The notes: generated by a model not told the origin, from the sequence alone. A stretch of 31,851 nt of DNA from JBAWXE01 sp037144255 (GCA_037144255.1 JBAWXE010000024.1:1-31851), one strand, 5' to 3'; counted from the stretch's first letter, positions 24,701-31,787 are shown. Translations and numbers: made by a program.

Positions 24701-24950
24701 TTTCACACCAGGAACTGGACCTAACTCTAAATTATTGATATCAAAAAGAGGTATAGCTGTAGTAAAGAGTTTTAGCATCTTTAATAGATGGGGTAACAAA
24801 GTCTTTGAAACAGCAGACATCAATGAAGGATGGAATGGGGATTTCAAAGGAGAGCCTCAACCAATGGGTGTATATATCTACATGCTGGATGAATTTACTA
24901 ACTCTGGTAAACACATTACCCAACAAGGGAACATTACCCTGATCAGATAA
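21774..24950 (+). CDS. Secreted lectin/PKD adhesin with T9SS C-terminal domain (paralogue of the preceding gene)
   Basis: The 1058-aa protein has a signal peptide (MKRTTLLVLLIFAYIQSTFA). An L-type (legume-like) lectin domain at about 22-235 shows FDFQITNSTAPPADGLTFFY, NGLALLLDTYDND and WHTCVLQYNNGNITVAFDG, which in this fold bind sugars through Ca/Mn-liganding loops. Two Ig-like modules (about 240-395) are each marked by LQWYTTATGG or ILWYPTPTGG. Two PKD domains (400-560) contain WWSFGDAT and WNYGDG, and a block from about 567 to the end matches the preceding protein in order and length, including the IPNVFTPGTGPNSK sorting domain. The likely role is carbohydrate-binding surface adhesion. Transcription is probably separate because a strong hairpin precedes it. 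Confidence 0.9.
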   Translation: MKRTTLLVLLIFAYIQSTFAAAFTASLSGNPINTTGWTYNVGVSYVSGNTFVLTPPTNTQAGYIYYSTPVNLTGCAQFTVTFDFQITNSTAPPADGLTFFYITNPPSGFVTGGGLGLPTNPNGLALLLDTYDNDGNTNNPLVSLRNFNGTYNYTEGNPTGQIVPDVTYQNFITNTQWHTCVLQYNNGNITVAFDGNAPIMTGYSLLNMTGYFGFSASTGALHSQHTIRNVSIVVTPPPAPTVVTPVTYCQFATATPLTATGTNLQWYTTATGGTALPTAPTPGTSLPGSSIWYVSQIPAGFSCESDRTAITVNVIAQPNPPDISATPSTYCQGQTFVPFTVTGQNILWYPTPTGGTGSATAPTVNTTVPGTYTYYATQTVNGCESNRASVTVVVNPGVTSAFNYTFLHGCTQDTLIFFNNSTGNIDSSWWSFGDATTLNLNGASAMTSPPLHFYPSPGTYTIKLGVSNGLCRDTSTQVLTLTHVLPVASFNMSADTICKGQSLTVTSTSTGGGLSYAWNYGDGLNGVGSPSTHTYNVAGTLTTKLIITDSIGCKDSTSKNIVIGQVPTVNAGPDVTTCINNSIQLNATYGPPGPTYSILWTPNQYINDPTIANPTVSPTTTIDYVINVTDNSSGNHCVGRDTVRVNVLTGYTLYNHDTSICFGKNVQILLTGDPRYSYLWSPGTGVSSTTIVNPIITPDTTTTYTIDASYPGCRDSITRITIKVEPIPQVNIGPDRIICQGDTVHIHATAGPQWFSPYHYQWSPTGALSFSNPDTTDVAFIGITDSTISVITTTPAGCSGTDTMHISVIPTNFAQLITPTSDVSICPNTEVPIQIGGSGVIYHWVPSLYLSDSTISNPVSHPITNTAYTVYITDIHGCRDTLQVKISIHPEAVLSLPDSVSIYPGETAILEPAGNCLYYTWTPPIGLSSTSISNPIANPDISTQYIVRGSTENGCVASDSILVIVHPETVIGIPNVFTPGTGPNSKLLISKRGIAVVKSFSIFNRWGNKVFETADINEGWNGDFKGEPQPMGVYIYMLDEFTNSGKHITQQGNITLIR

Positions 24951-24970
24951 AATAATAGACATATTTAATG

Positions 24971-25003
24971 TATGAAAGGCTGCATAGTTTGCAGCCTTTC
25001 ATA
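24971..25003. terminator. Bidirectional terminator between convergent genes
   Basis: A perfect 14-bp stem (TATGAAAGGCTGCA, 24971-24984, with 24990-25003) with a TAGTT loop, 20 bp from each flanking stop. It serves the second adhesin and lpdA. Confidence 0.85.
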
Positions 25004-25023
25004 ATTATATTCGTACTAACTAA

Positions 25024-26430
25024 TTATAGATGTATAGCTTCGCCTAATGCTACTTCGATGGCATCTTTCACACTTTCGCTCATTGTAGGATGAGGATGTA
25101 TGCTATCCAGGACTTCTTGCCATGTTGTTTCAAGTTTACGAGCTACAACAGTTTCGGCAATGATCTCGGTAACGTTAGCACCGATCATGTGTGTACCTAA
25201 CCATTCACCATACTTGGCATCAAATATTACTTTTACAAAACCTTCCATTGCACCGGCAGCACTCGCTTTTCCTGATGCTGAGAACGGGAATTTACCTACT
25301 TTTAATTCATAACCAGCATCGCGAGCTTGTTTTTCTGTAAGACCGACAGAAGCGATCTCAGGGGAACAATAAGTACAACCTGGTACATTGCCGTAATCTA
25401 AATGCTCTGGAATATGATTGTATTTACCTTCTTTATTGGCAATAGCCTCTACACAGATAACCGCTTCTTTAGAAGCTACGTGAGCCAAGGCCTGACCAGG
25501 AGTTGCATCGCCGATAGCATAAACGCCATCTACATTGGTCTTATAGTAGCCATCTACTAGTATCTTTCCTTTGTCAGTTTTTACACCTAAAGTTTCGAGA
25601 CCGATGTTCTCGATATTGGCTACAACACCTACGGCACTGAGTACCACGTCTGCTTCCAGAACGATCTCGCCTGTTGCTGTTTTCACTGTGGCTTTAACAC
25701 CATTGCCAGAGATATCTACTTTCTCAACCGAAGCATTAGTCATCACTTCGATACCCTTCTTCTTGTATATTTTTTCTAATTCTTTAGAAATATCTTCGTC
25801 TTCAACAGGAACAATACGAGGCAGGAACTCAACGATAGTAACCTTGGTACCAATACTGTGATAGAAATAGGCAAACTCAACACCTATAGCACCTGAGCCT
25901 ACTACTATCAATGACTTAGGTTGTTCAGGCAGTACCATAGCCTCACGGTAACCAATTACCTTTTTACCATCTATAGGTAAGTTAGGCAACTGACGTGCAC
26001 GAGCGCCTGTTGCAATTATAGTATGTTTTGCCTGATAGGCAGTCACTTTGCCATCAGTACCAGTAACTTCTATTTCTTTCTTAGCATTCAATTTACCGAA
26101 GCCATTAATAACATCGATTTTATTCTTCCTCATGAGGAACTGAATACCTTTGCTCATTTTATCAGCAACACCACGACTACGTTTTACTATAGCTCCAAAA
26201 TCTGCCTTAAAATCTGTTACTGAAACACCATAGTCTTTAGCATGATTCATATATTCCATTACCTGAGCTGACTTCAACAAAGCTTTTGTTGGTATACAAC
26301 CCCAATTAAGGCAAATACCACCTAAGCTTTCGCGTTCAACAATAGCAGTCTTGAGACCTAATTGAGAAGCACGAATAGCAGCAACATACCCACCAGGGCC
26401 ACTACCAATAACGATAAGATCATATGACAT
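25024..26430 (-). CDS. lpdA: Dihydrolipoyl dehydrogenase (E3)
   Basis: The 468-aa flavoprotein reoxidises dihydrolipoamide in 2-oxo-acid dehydrogenase or glycine-cleavage complexes, passing electrons through a redox disulfide and FAD to NAD+. Seen are the FAD-binding GSGPGG (9-14), the redox pair C40/C45 in GGICLNWGCIPTK, the NAD-binding GSGAIGVEFAYFY, the second FAD motif YAIGDATPGQALAH, and the catalytic HPHPTMSE near 445-452 (His447/Glu452 acting as acid-base). Length and motifs are full and normal. No complex partner gene is adjacent, so it may serve several complexes. A minus-strand -7 element (26484-26477) lies upstream. Confidence 0.97.
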   Translation of the reverse strand: MSYDLIVIGSGPGGYVAAIRASQLGLKTAIVERESLGGICLNWGCIPTKALLKSAQVMEYMNHAKDYGVSVTDFKADFGAIVKRSRGVADKMSKGIQFLMRKNKIDVINGFGKLNAKKEIEVTGTDGKVTAYQAKHTIIATGARARQLPNLPIDGKKVIGYREAMVLPEQPKSLIVVGSGAIGVEFAYFYHSIGTKVTIVEFLPRIVPVEDEDISKELEKIYKKKGIEVMTNASVEKVDISGNGVKATVKTATGEIVLEADVVLSAVGVVANIENIGLETLGVKTDKGKILVDGYYKTNVDGVYAIGDATPGQALAHVASKEAVICVEAIANKEGKYNHIPEHLDYGNVPGCTYCSPEIASVGLTEKQARDAGYELKVGKFPFSASGKASAAGAMEGFVKVIFDAKYGEWLGTHMIGANVTEIIAETVVARKLETTWQEVLDSIHPHPTMSESVKDAIEVALGEAIHL

Positions 26431-26476
26431 AAATTGATATTTTAATATTAATAAAACCCTGTTTTATAAAGAGGAA

Positions 26477-26484
26477 CAAAAGTA
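26477..26484 (-). promoter_or_regulatory. Candidate -7 promoter element for lpdA
   Basis: Minus-strand TACTTTTG fits TAnnTTTG, with the start of transcription about 40 nt before the lpdA ATG at 26430. No -33 element is clear. The 208-bp divergent gap also has an imperfect hairpin (26533-26551). Confidence 0.4.
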
Positions 26485-26598
26485 GACAAAATATTGAAGA
26501 TTTCTGATTGGCGACTGTTATTGGTATATAAAGGCTAACTAATAGTCAGCCCCTAAAAATCACCTTCAGAATAATTTTTTTATTGTTTAAAGCAGTCA

Positions 26599-26606
26599 TA
26601 TCTTTG
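26599..26606 (+). promoter_or_regulatory. Bacteroidota-type -7 element for the SPFH gene
   Basis: TATCTTTG exactly matches TAnnTTTG and lies 33 bp before the ATG at 26639, which fits a short leader and argues against the in-frame GTG start at 26606 that overlaps it. The -33 region is only T-rich. Confidence 0.5.
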
Positions 26607-26638
26607 TGATATCAAATCAATATCAAAATAAACAAATT

Positions 26639-27508
26639 ATGGAAAAGCTATTAAAACCCACAAACGGCTATATGGCCTTGTTATTATCAGTTGTCACATT
26701 TGGTGCAGGTATCTTCTGTATCATATCCCTTGCAATGGATCAGAGTATATTATTCATTGCCCCTGCTATCATATGTATGTTTTTGACCATTATAATATGG
26801 AAAGGTCTATTGATCATACAACCTAATCAGGCAAGAGTATTGAATCTGTTTGGAAAATATGTAGGTACTGTAAAAGAGAATGGATTGTTCTTTATGAATC
26901 CATTCTATACTGCAGCAAAGGTTTCTCAAAGGGCACAAAATCTGGCGATACCTACACTGAAAGTGAATGATAAAATGGGTAATCCTATAGAAATAGCGGC
27001 AGTAGTGGTATGGCAAATAAAAGACACATACAAAGCAGCCTATGAAGTGGCCGACTATATGATGTATGTAAAAAACCAAAGTGAAGCTGCATTGCGAAAT
27101 TTAGCAACAGGGTTTGCCTATGATAATATAGAAGATGAACATGCTAACCTGACACTGCGTGATGGTGGTGCGAAGGTGAATGAACTACTGGAAAAAGAAC
27201 TGAACGAAAGACTTGCCACCGCAGGGATAGTAGCTACAGAAGCACGTATAAGCCACCTGGCATATGCACAAGAAATTGCAGGAGCTATGCTACAACGCCA
27301 ACAAGCTACTGCTATAGTAGCAGCTAGATATAAGATAGTAGAAGGTGCAGTAGGTATGGTAGAAATGGCGCTGGAAATGCTTAGCCAAAAACAAATAGTA
27401 GAACTGGATGATGATAAAAAAGCTGCTATGGTAAGCAATCTGATGGTGGTATTGTGTGGTGAGAAAGCTGCACAGCCCATAGTGAATACCGGTACTATAT
27501 ACCAATAA
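26639..27508 (+). CDS. SPFH-domain membrane protein (stomatin/prohibitin-like)
   Basis: Starting at the ATG at 26639 the product is 289 aa. Two hydrophobic segments (about 12-32 and 37-58) anchor it, followed by an SPFH/Band 7 domain beginning QPNQARVLNLFGKYVGTVKENGLFF. That domain contains VNDKMGNPIEIAAVVVWQ, and the helical tail carries MLQRQQATAIVAARYKIVEG. SPFH proteins oligomerise at membranes and scaffold or protect other complexes. It is paired with a 61-aa Arc-like gene downstream, although a terminator-like hairpin lies between them. A -7 element supports an independent promoter. Confidence 0.9.
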   Translation: MEKLLKPTNGYMALLLSVVTFGAGIFCIISLAMDQSILFIAPAIICMFLTIIIWKGLLIIQPNQARVLNLFGKYVGTVKENGLFFMNPFYTAAKVSQRAQNLAIPTLKVNDKMGNPIEIAAVVVWQIKDTYKAAYEVADYMMYVKNQSEAALRNLATGFAYDNIEDEHANLTLRDGGAKVNELLEKELNERLATAGIVATEARISHLAYAQEIAGAMLQRQQATAIVAARYKIVEGAVGMVEMALEMLSQKQIVELDDDKKAAMVSNLMVVLCGEKAAQPIVNTGTIYQ

Positions 27509-27526
27509 ATGAGACAAGATAAAATC

Positions 27527-27557
27527 ATTCAAGAGCAGCATGACACTGCTCTTGAAT
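27527..27557 (+). terminator. Intrinsic terminator between the SPFH and Arc-like genes
   Basis: A perfect 12-bp stem (ATTCAAGAGCAG, 27527-27538, with CTGCTCTTGAAT, 27546-27557) with a 7-nt loop, followed by TTT. It begins 19 bp after the SPFH stop and ends 29 bp before the next ATG, so the Arc-like gene would depend on read-through or its own promoter. Confidence 0.75.
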
Positions 27558-27586
27558 TTTGAAATTTCAGATTTTGAACAATAAAG

Positions 27587-27772
27587 ATGGCAGCAAAGAA
27601 AAGTTTTGTATTAAGGATAGACGAGAGCACGTATAATGCTCTAGAGAAGTGGGCTGCGGATGAGTTTCGTAGTGTGAACGGGCAAATAGAATGGCTGATA
27701 GATAAGGCATTGAAGGATGCAGGAAGAAAGAAAAAGGAAGATAAGAAAGATCAAGAAAAACCTAAAGCTTAA
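27587..27772 (+). CDS. Arc-family-like small DNA-binding protein (61 aa)
   Basis: The first 45 residues (SFVLRIDESTYNALEKWAAD, then EFRSVNGQIEWLIDKALKDAG) follow the ribbon-helix-helix pattern of Arc-type proteins: a short strand with alternating residues, then two amphipathic helices with the S-x-N-x-x-I turn. The last 14 residues are mostly Lys/Glu/Asp. Such proteins are usually dimeric DNA-binding regulators; the basic tail would suit nucleic acid contact. It lies between the SPFH gene and the serine-hydrolase pseudogene, 20 bp before the latter's ATG. Its targets are unknown. Confidence 0.75.
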   Translation: MAAKKSFVLRIDESTYNALEKWAADEFRSVNGQIEWLIDKALKDAGRKKKEDKKDQEKPKA

Positions 27773-27792
27773 CTCTTACGAATTCCCACCCT

Positions 27793-28847
27793 ATGCAAAA
27801 AGCTACTCTACTGATACTTCTACTCCTATTGAACCTAACCAAAACATACTGTCAGGAGGAATCGGAAATTATAGCACATTATATAAAAGATCATCCTGTA
27901 CAATCATCCATCTATTTAGTAAGAAATGATTCTGTTTTAGCAGACATTAACTCTGACAGAGTGATGCCGCTGGCCAGTACTGTGAAGATATTGATAGCCA
28001 TAGAATACGCAAAACAAGTATCGAAAGGGATCATCAACCCGCAGGAGATGATAGACTCTACAGAACTTGACCACTACTACATACCATTTACTGATGGAGG
28101 CGCACAACCTAACTGGCTGAAAAGTATGCAGCAAAAGCAAGTGATACAAGGAGGCAAAATACCACTGGTGGAAGTAGCGAAAGGGATGATCAAATACAGT
28201 TCGAACGCCAACACAGAATACCTGATAGAGCGACTTGGCTGGAAAATATCAATGCTAATATTCAGCAAATGGGTTTGACAAAACAACAACCCTTGTATAA
28301 TTTCGTATCGGGGCTGATGGTGTATAGCAAAAAGGATAAGAGAGAAAAAGAAGATATGAGTATGGAGCAATATTTAGCAGCCACAAGGGAAATGCATAAC
28401 ACATTCAAAAAAGATCCAACAGCTGCTAAACAAATAAAATTTCTGCCAATGGAAATACAAAAAGTATGGAGTGACAGATTGCCGGGAGGAACAACAAAAG
28501 AGTATGTATCTATAGTGAAGAAAATAAATAGCCGAAGCTATTTTGACACAAATACACAAAGGAATCTGGATGGATTGATGGAAGCCCTATTAGAAAACCC
28601 CATCAATAGAACATACCTGAAACATGCAGGTATGAAAGGAGGCTCTACCCCATTTGTATTGACAATAGCTATGTATGCAACAACAACAGATGGCGACCAA
28701 ACTGAATTTGCCTATTTTTTTAATGATCTGGAAGCAATTGAAGGGACCTTGTTACAAAAGAATATGAATGAATTTAATCTAAAGATCATCAAGGATGCTG
28801 AGCAAAGGAAGAAACTAGTAGAGATACTAAACAGTAATACCCATTAG
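27793..28847 (+). pseudogene. Class A beta-lactamase-like serine hydrolase, one apparent -1 frameshift
   Basis: Two frames together encode a signal peptide (MQKATLLILLLLLNLTKTYC) and a serine hydrolase of the penicillin-binding/class A beta-lactamase fold. Nucleophile S62 and K65 lie in PLASTVKIL, the second motif Ser-x-Asn is S136/N138 in KYSSNAN, and a KTG-like KGGST lies near the end (HAGMKGGSTPF). The first frame ends at 28278 with nonsense KISMLIFSKWV, and an overlapping frame continues MGLTKQQPLYNFVSG. A single extra base in GGCTGG (near 28241) would read LGLENINANIQQMGL without a break. Repaired length is about 351 aa. The intact motifs argue for a very recent mutation or an assembly error. 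Confidence 0.75.
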
Positions 28848-28873
28848 GAAAGAAACAACTAATAATAAACAAT

Positions 28874-28897
28874 AAAGGCTGCCAATTGGCAGCCTTT
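28874..28897. terminator. Bidirectional terminator between convergent genes
   Basis: A 10-bp perfect stem (AAAGGCTGCC, 28874-28883, with GGCAGCCTTT, 28888-28897) with an AATT loop, flanked by A/T runs, between the serine hydrolase end and rplQ. It shares the core AAAGGCTGC with the hairpin after the second adhesin. Confidence 0.8.
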
Positions 28898-28917
28898 GAA
28901 TATCATTTAAAAAAGGA

Positions 28918-29430
28918 TTAAGCATTCTCTTCAGTAGAAGGAGCATCATTAGCTGCAGGTACTTCGGCAACCGGGGCAGTAGGAGCAGCTTCAGTTTTCT
29001 TAGCAGGAGCTTTTGCACGGCTACGACGAGTTTTCTTAGCAGTACCTTCTTTAGCTTCTTTAGTGTAGATATCGTTGAAATCAACTAATTCTATCATAGC
29101 CATATCAGCAGCATCACCATGACGGCGAGGCATCTTGATAATACGAGTATAACCACCCGGACGGCTAGCAACCTTATCACCTATAGTACCAAACAATTCC
29201 TTGATAGCTTCTTTATCTTGCAGATAAGAGAATACTACACGACGATTGTGCATAGAATCGTTCTTAGAACGAGTGATGATAGGCTCTGCATAAACACGCA
29301 AAGCTTTTGCTTTAGCTAAAGTAGTAACGATACGTTTGTGCTCAATAAGCTGGCAAGTAAGGTTCTCCATTAAAGCAACGCGATGTGCTTTCTTACGGCC
29401 TAAATTTTTGATCTTGTCTCCGTGACGCAT
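28918..29430 (-). CDS. rplQ: 50S ribosomal protein L17 with extended acidic/basic C-terminus
   Basis: The 170-aa product carries the L17 core (MRHGDKIKNLGRKKAHRVAL, KALRVYAEPIITRSKND, SRPGGYTRIIKMPRRHGDAADM, MIELVDFND) in residues 1-118. It is followed by about 50 extra residues, Lys/Arg/Ala-rich then Pro/Glu-rich (TRRSRAKAPAKK through PSTEENA). L17 lies near the exit of the large-subunit tunnel, so the extension would be solvent exposed. Most bacterial L17 are 115-130 aa; Bacteroidota often have extended forms. It is the last gene of the operon, 85 bp after rpoA. Confidence 0.97.
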   Translation of the reverse strand: MRHGDKIKNLGRKKAHRVALMENLTCQLIEHKRIVTTLAKAKALRVYAEPIITRSKNDSMHNRRVVFSYLQDKEAIKELFGTIGDKVASRPGGYTRIIKMPRRHGDAADMAMIELVDFNDIYTKEAKEGTAKKTRRSRAKAPAKKTEAAPTAPVAEVPAANDAPSTEENA

Positions 29431-29515
29431 GACATTTGTTTTTTAGTGCCTTTCGGCGTTCCCACGTACCGTGTCAGGAATTACGAGGTACTATGTTTAG
29501 AAAAATGATACTTAA
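29431..29515 (-). other. Structured intergenic region between rpoA and rplQ
   Basis: This 85-bp gap is long for a ribosomal operon and includes GCC-GAAA-GGC (a GNRA-capped hairpin on the minus strand, near 29448-29457) and a GTACC/GGTAC pairing across about 16 nt. It has no T tract, so it is a transcribed linker or leader for rplQ rather than a terminator. There is no gene. Confidence 0.35.
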
Positions 29516-30511
29516 TTAGTCGTCCCTACGTTGGAACTTAGCGATATCCATACCGAAGTGCAGACCACGTTCGTGAAGCACTTGTTCGATCTCAGACAAA
29601 GATTTTTGTCCGAAATTGCGGAATTTCATTAGCTCTTCTTGTGTATACTGAACCAATTCGCTCAGAGAATTGATCTTAGCTGCTTTCAGGCAATTGAATG
29701 CACGAACAGAAAGTTCGAGATCTTCAAGCGGAGTATTCAATACTTTGCGCAGTTGTAAAGTTTCTTCGTCTACAATTGCTTCTTTTTCTTCGCGTTTAGT
29801 ATCCAAAGAGATGTTCTCATCAGTGATGATCATCAGGTGTTGGATAAGGATACGAGAAGCTTCTTTCACTGCTTCTTCAGGATGGATAGTGCCATCTGTA
29901 GAAATCTCCATTATCAATTTTTCGAAATCCGTACGTTGTTCAACACGGGTATTTTCGATAGTATATTTTACATTTTTAATCGGAGTGAAGATAGAATCGA
30001 TAGCGATGATGCCAACAGATCCATCTTTAGGGCGATTTTCCTCGGAAGGAACATAACCGCGACCTTTACCGATGTGTATCTCAATATTGAAAGTAGTACC
30101 CGGTTCCATATTGCAGATAACCAATTCAGGGTTCATTACTTCGAAGTTAGGGAATGCTTCACCGATCATGGCTGCGGTAAAAATTTCCTTACCCTTGATA
30201 GTAAGTTCTGCCTTATCGGTAGAAACATCACCTTCAACAGCTTTCTTCAAACGAACTTGTTTGAGGTTGAGGATGATCTCTGTTACATCTTCAAGTACAC
30301 CTTTGATAGTAGCAAATTCGTGATCTGCACCAGCTATCTTGATAGCAGTGATGGCGTGGCCTTCGAGAGAAGACAAGAGTACACGACGAAGAGCGTTACC
30401 AATGGTAACACCGTATCCAGGTTCCAGCGGACGGAATTCGAACTGAGCTTCAAAGTCATTAGCTTTCTGAAGAACAATTTTATCCGGTTTTTGAAAATTC
30501 AATATGGCCAT
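29516..30511 (-). CDS. rpoA: DNA-directed RNA polymerase subunit alpha
   Basis: The 331-aa protein has the N-terminal assembly domain (FEFRPLEPGYGVTIGNALRR, SSLEGHAITAIKIAGADHEF, MEPGTTFNIEIHIGKGRGYV) and the C-terminal UP-element/activator-binding domain (LSVRAFNCLKAAKINSLSEL, then MKFRNFGQKSLSEIEQVL) joined by a flexible acidic linker near 235-250. It dimerises to nucleate RNA polymerase. Length matches Bacteroidota RpoA. It is preceded by rpsD across a 115-bp gap that contains a terminator-like hairpin. Confidence 0.98.
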   Translation of the reverse strand: MAILNFQKPDKIVLQKANDFEAQFEFRPLEPGYGVTIGNALRRVLLSSLEGHAITAIKIAGADHEFATIKGVLEDVTEIILNLKQVRLKKAVEGDVSTDKAELTIKGKEIFTAAMIGEAFPNFEVMNPELVICNMEPGTTFNIEIHIGKGRGYVPSEENRPKDGSVGIIAIDSIFTPIKNVKYTIENTRVEQRTDFEKLIMEISTDGTIHPEEAVKEASRILIQHLMIITDENISLDTKREEKEAIVDEETLQLRKVLNTPLEDLELSVRAFNCLKAAKINSLSELVQYTQEELMKFRNFGQKSLSEIEQVLHERGLHFGMDIAKFQRRDD

Positions 30512-30594
30512 ATTGATATTTTATTTATGATTTATAATTTGTGATTTACAATCAGTTCTCTGAAAAAATATCAAGATTTCAAAAAACAAGTAAA

Positions 30595-30614
30595 GCTCCC
30601 GTAATAACGGGAGC
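30595..30614 (-). terminator. Hairpin after rpsD (possible partial terminator/attenuator)
   Basis: An 8-bp stem (GCTCCCGT, 30595-30602, with ACGGGAGC, 30607-30614) with an AATA loop is read on the minus strand just 13 bp after the rpsD stop; the following sequence is TTTACTTGTTTTTT. It lies inside an operon, so it must be leaky or regulated, or it may adjust rpoA dosage. Confidence 0.6.
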
Positions 30615-30626
30615 CTGCAATTTTTA

Positions 30627-31232
30627 TTATTTAGAGTACAACTCGACGATCAATTGTTCCTTGATGTTCTCCGGAACGTTATCACGTTCTGGATGCGTGA
30701 GGTAAGTACCTTTCAAATCTCTTTCATTCCACTCTACCCAATTGATCTTAACACCTTTACCACGAATAAAGCTTAACACTGTAGGATTAACTTTGCTCTT
30801 AGGTTTCAGTTCGATAACATCACCCGGCTTCAGGCTGTAAGAAGGGATATTCACTACCTCACCATTAACCATGATGTGTTTGTGAGATACTAACTGACGA
30901 GCAGCAGGGCGTGTAGGAGAGATACCCATACGGTAAACTGTATTGTCCAAACGAGCTTCCAGCAATTTGATCAAGTTTTCACCGGTAGCGCCTTTCAGAC
31001 GAGAAGCTTCTACATAAGTGTTGCGGAATTGTTTTTCCAATAAGCCGTAAGTGTATTTGGCTTTTTGTTTTTCTTTCAACTGGATAGCGTACTCAGAAGC
31101 AGTTTTGCGTTTGCGAGTACCACCATGTTGACCCGGAGGGTTACTGTTTTTGCTCAGGTTTTTTCCTGATCCTAATATCGGTTCACCGAAGATCCGACAG
31201 ATTCTGTTTTTAGGTCCTGTATAACGTGCCAT
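30627..31232 (-). CDS. rpsD: 30S ribosomal protein S4
   Basis: The 201-aa product begins MARYTGPKNRICRIFGEP, with only one of the four N-terminal cysteines of zinc-binding S4, so this is the zinc-independent form. The S4 RNA-binding domain is LDNTVYRMGISPTRPAARQL followed by VSHKHIMVNGEVVNIPSYSL. S4 initiates 16S folding and in many bacteria represses its own operon. Here a 9-bp inverted repeat abuts the start codon, which may be an autoregulatory site. Confidence 0.98.
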   Translation of the reverse strand: MARYTGPKNRICRIFGEPILGSGKNLSKNSNPPGQHGGTRKRKTASEYAIQLKEKQKAKYTYGLLEKQFRNTYVEASRLKGATGENLIKLLEARLDNTVYRMGISPTRPAARQLVSHKHIMVNGEVVNIPSYSLKPGDVIELKPKSKVNPTVLSFIRGKGVKINWVEWNERDLKGTYLTHPERDNVPENIKEQLIVELYSK

Positions 31233-31233
31233 G

Positions 31234-31274
31234 ACGATTTTTGTTTTAACTGCTTCGTCTCATTTAAAAATCGT
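31234..31274 (-). promoter_or_regulatory. Inverted repeat abutting the rpsD start codon
   Basis: ACGATTTTT (31234-31242) and AAAAATCGT (31266-31274) are perfectly complementary with a 23-nt loop, ending one base from the rpsD ATG. Pairing in the mRNA would occlude the translation start. A possible autoregulatory element; the pairing is AT-rich and weak by itself. Confidence 0.4.
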
Positions 31275-31345
31275 AAAACCCGATCCGAAACAGCTTGTTG
31301 TTAAATTATGATTGTTATGATAATACTGTATTGAAACACTAAAAA

Positions 31346-31750
31346 TTATACGCGACGTTTTTTAGCCGGGCGACAACCATTGTGAGGCAAAGGAGTAACG
31401 TCCTTGATAGAAGTAACTTCTATACCTACGTTAGCCAGAGCGCGCATTGCGCTTTCGCGTCCTGAACCTGGACCTTTTACAAACACATCAGCTTTCTTTA
31501 CACCAGCATCAGCAGCTACTTTACCGCAATCCTGAGAAGCCATTTGTGCAGCATAAGGAGTGTTCTTCTTAGAACCACGGAAACCCATTTTACCAGCAGA
31601 AGACCAAGATATTACCTGACCATTCTTATTGGTAATGCTGATAATGATGTTGTTAAATGTAGCGTTGATATGCACATCTCCATGAGCATCAACTTTTACG
31701 ATGCGCTTTTTAGCGGCGGTCTTTGCAGACGATTGTTGAACTTTTGCCAT
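31346..31750 (-). CDS. rpsK: 30S ribosomal protein S11
   Basis: The 134-aa product matches S11 throughout: HINATFNNIIISITNKNGQV, SWSSAGKMGFRGSKKNTPYA, VFVKGPGSGRESAMRAL and the basic tail VTPLPHNGCRPAKKRRV. S11 forms part of the platform of the small subunit near the E site. A short Lys/Ala/Gln-rich N-terminal extension (MAKVQQSSAKTAAKK) precedes the core. It is first of the visible operon; rpsM is expected upstream on the minus strand but the 101 bp left in the window are non-coding. Confidence 0.98.
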   Translation of the reverse strand: MAKVQQSSAKTAAKKRIVKVDAHGDVHINATFNNIIISITNKNGQVISWSSAGKMGFRGSKKNTPYAAQMASQDCGKVAADAGVKKADVFVKGPGSGRESAMRALANVGIEVTSIKDVTPLPHNGCRPAKKRRV

Positions 31751-31787
31751 TTTGTTTTTAAAATGAGGTAGTCAAAAAATATAATAA

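Noticed and set aside
17747..24847. Numerous antisense open frames inside the two adhesin genes
   Set aside because: They mirror the Thr/Ser/Gly-rich coding bias of the sense strand, lack convincing starts or signals and have no family resemblance.
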